From Oppiella nova (lineage: Eukaryota; Arthropoda; Arachnida; Sarcoptiformes; Oppiidae), in the NCBI GenBank assembly GCA_905397405.1, contig CAJPVJ010000001.1:342771-406770 (forward strand): a DNA stretch of 64,000 bases, read 5' to 3'. This document shows positions 63,912 through 64,000 of the stretch, piece after piece. Made by a program: the position numbers and the translations under genes. Under the pieces are notes generated by a model, which was not told the origin of the DNA, searched no databases, and saw only the letters and a list, made by a program, of their open reading frames with translations. How positions within the stretch are numbered: the stretch's first letter is position 1; every line of letters begins with the position of its first letter.

Positions 63912-64000
63912 TTATTGATTCCTTATCAAAATGGGGGAAAGAATAGTTCATCTTAAGCTGAATAATTACTCTAGGCAATCATGTGAAAAGTAAACTAAAT

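Noticed and set aside
1-64000. CRISPR array, prophage, complete insertion sequence, tRNA or rRNA genes
   Set aside because: No regularly spaced repeats, no transposase or phage structural ORFs and no recognisable tRNA or rRNA sequences were seen on either strand.

Overview
The window looks like a chromosomal segment of an Acinetobacter species (Moraxellaceae, Gammaproteobacteria). The base composition is AT-rich. Gene orders typical of that genus are present: pheT-ihfA, trxA-rho, accA-tilS-proC, sspA-sspB beside rplM-rpsI, and pdxA followed by rsmA-apaH. The encoded proteins (OmpA/Omp38-type porin, AcnD, OprB-type porin with a PqqU-like receptor) also fit. Species cannot be set from the sequence alone. 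I see no rRNA, tRNA, prophage, intact insertion sequence or CRISPR array. Almost everything is core or soft-core genome, so the more unusual material lies in the intergenic regions and in a few lineage-specific small genes.

Layout. 1-16 kb is housekeeping: 3' part of pheT, ihfA, an alanine-zipper lipoprotein, rho with a long pyrimidine-rich leader, trxA, ppx behind a probable Pho box, accA/tilS/proC/yggT, polA and a large DUF2339 membrane protein. 16-31 kb holds a thiolase, a FimT-like pseudopilin, ompA and a small OmpA-like lipoprotein, a C39-like cysteine peptidase, rtcB preceded by a compact structured transcription unit, a LysP-like permease, rsmC, a XanP-type permease, typA, mscL, a lipoprotein, ppiC and mutM. 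31-36 kb is an OprB porin / PqqU-like TonB receptor / old-yellow-enzyme operon. With the PQQ-type sugar dehydrogenase at 42.3 kb it suggests periplasmic sugar oxidation with uptake of the cofactor PQQ. 37-44 kb holds a Sel1-repeat protein, dsbC, a DKNYY-like protein, a small tyrosine phosphatase pair and ygfZ. At 44.7 kb acnD stands without its usual prp partners.

47-55 kb is the accessory-looking part: a decayed VapBC-like remnant, a 44-residue zinc-ribbon protein, a DUF4126 protein, several unrecognised small genes including a tandem paralogous pair, a 693-base gene-free stretch with a candidate structured RNA, a membrane GGDEF protein, a GC-rich triple-hairpin element and a small-GTPase operon with a leader mini-ORF. 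55-64 kb returns to core genes (sspB, sspA, rpsI, rplM, pdxA, rsmA, apaH) and ends with two tandem DUF2147 genes.

The observations I rate most worth checking are the structured small transcription unit upstream of rtcB (22138-22347), the Pho boxes at ppx and possibly typA, the candidate RNA at 50871-51046, the tandem unknown paralogs at 49506-50673, the GTPase/partner module at 52774-54470 and the orphan acnD. All functional statements come from reading motifs; no database search was run.
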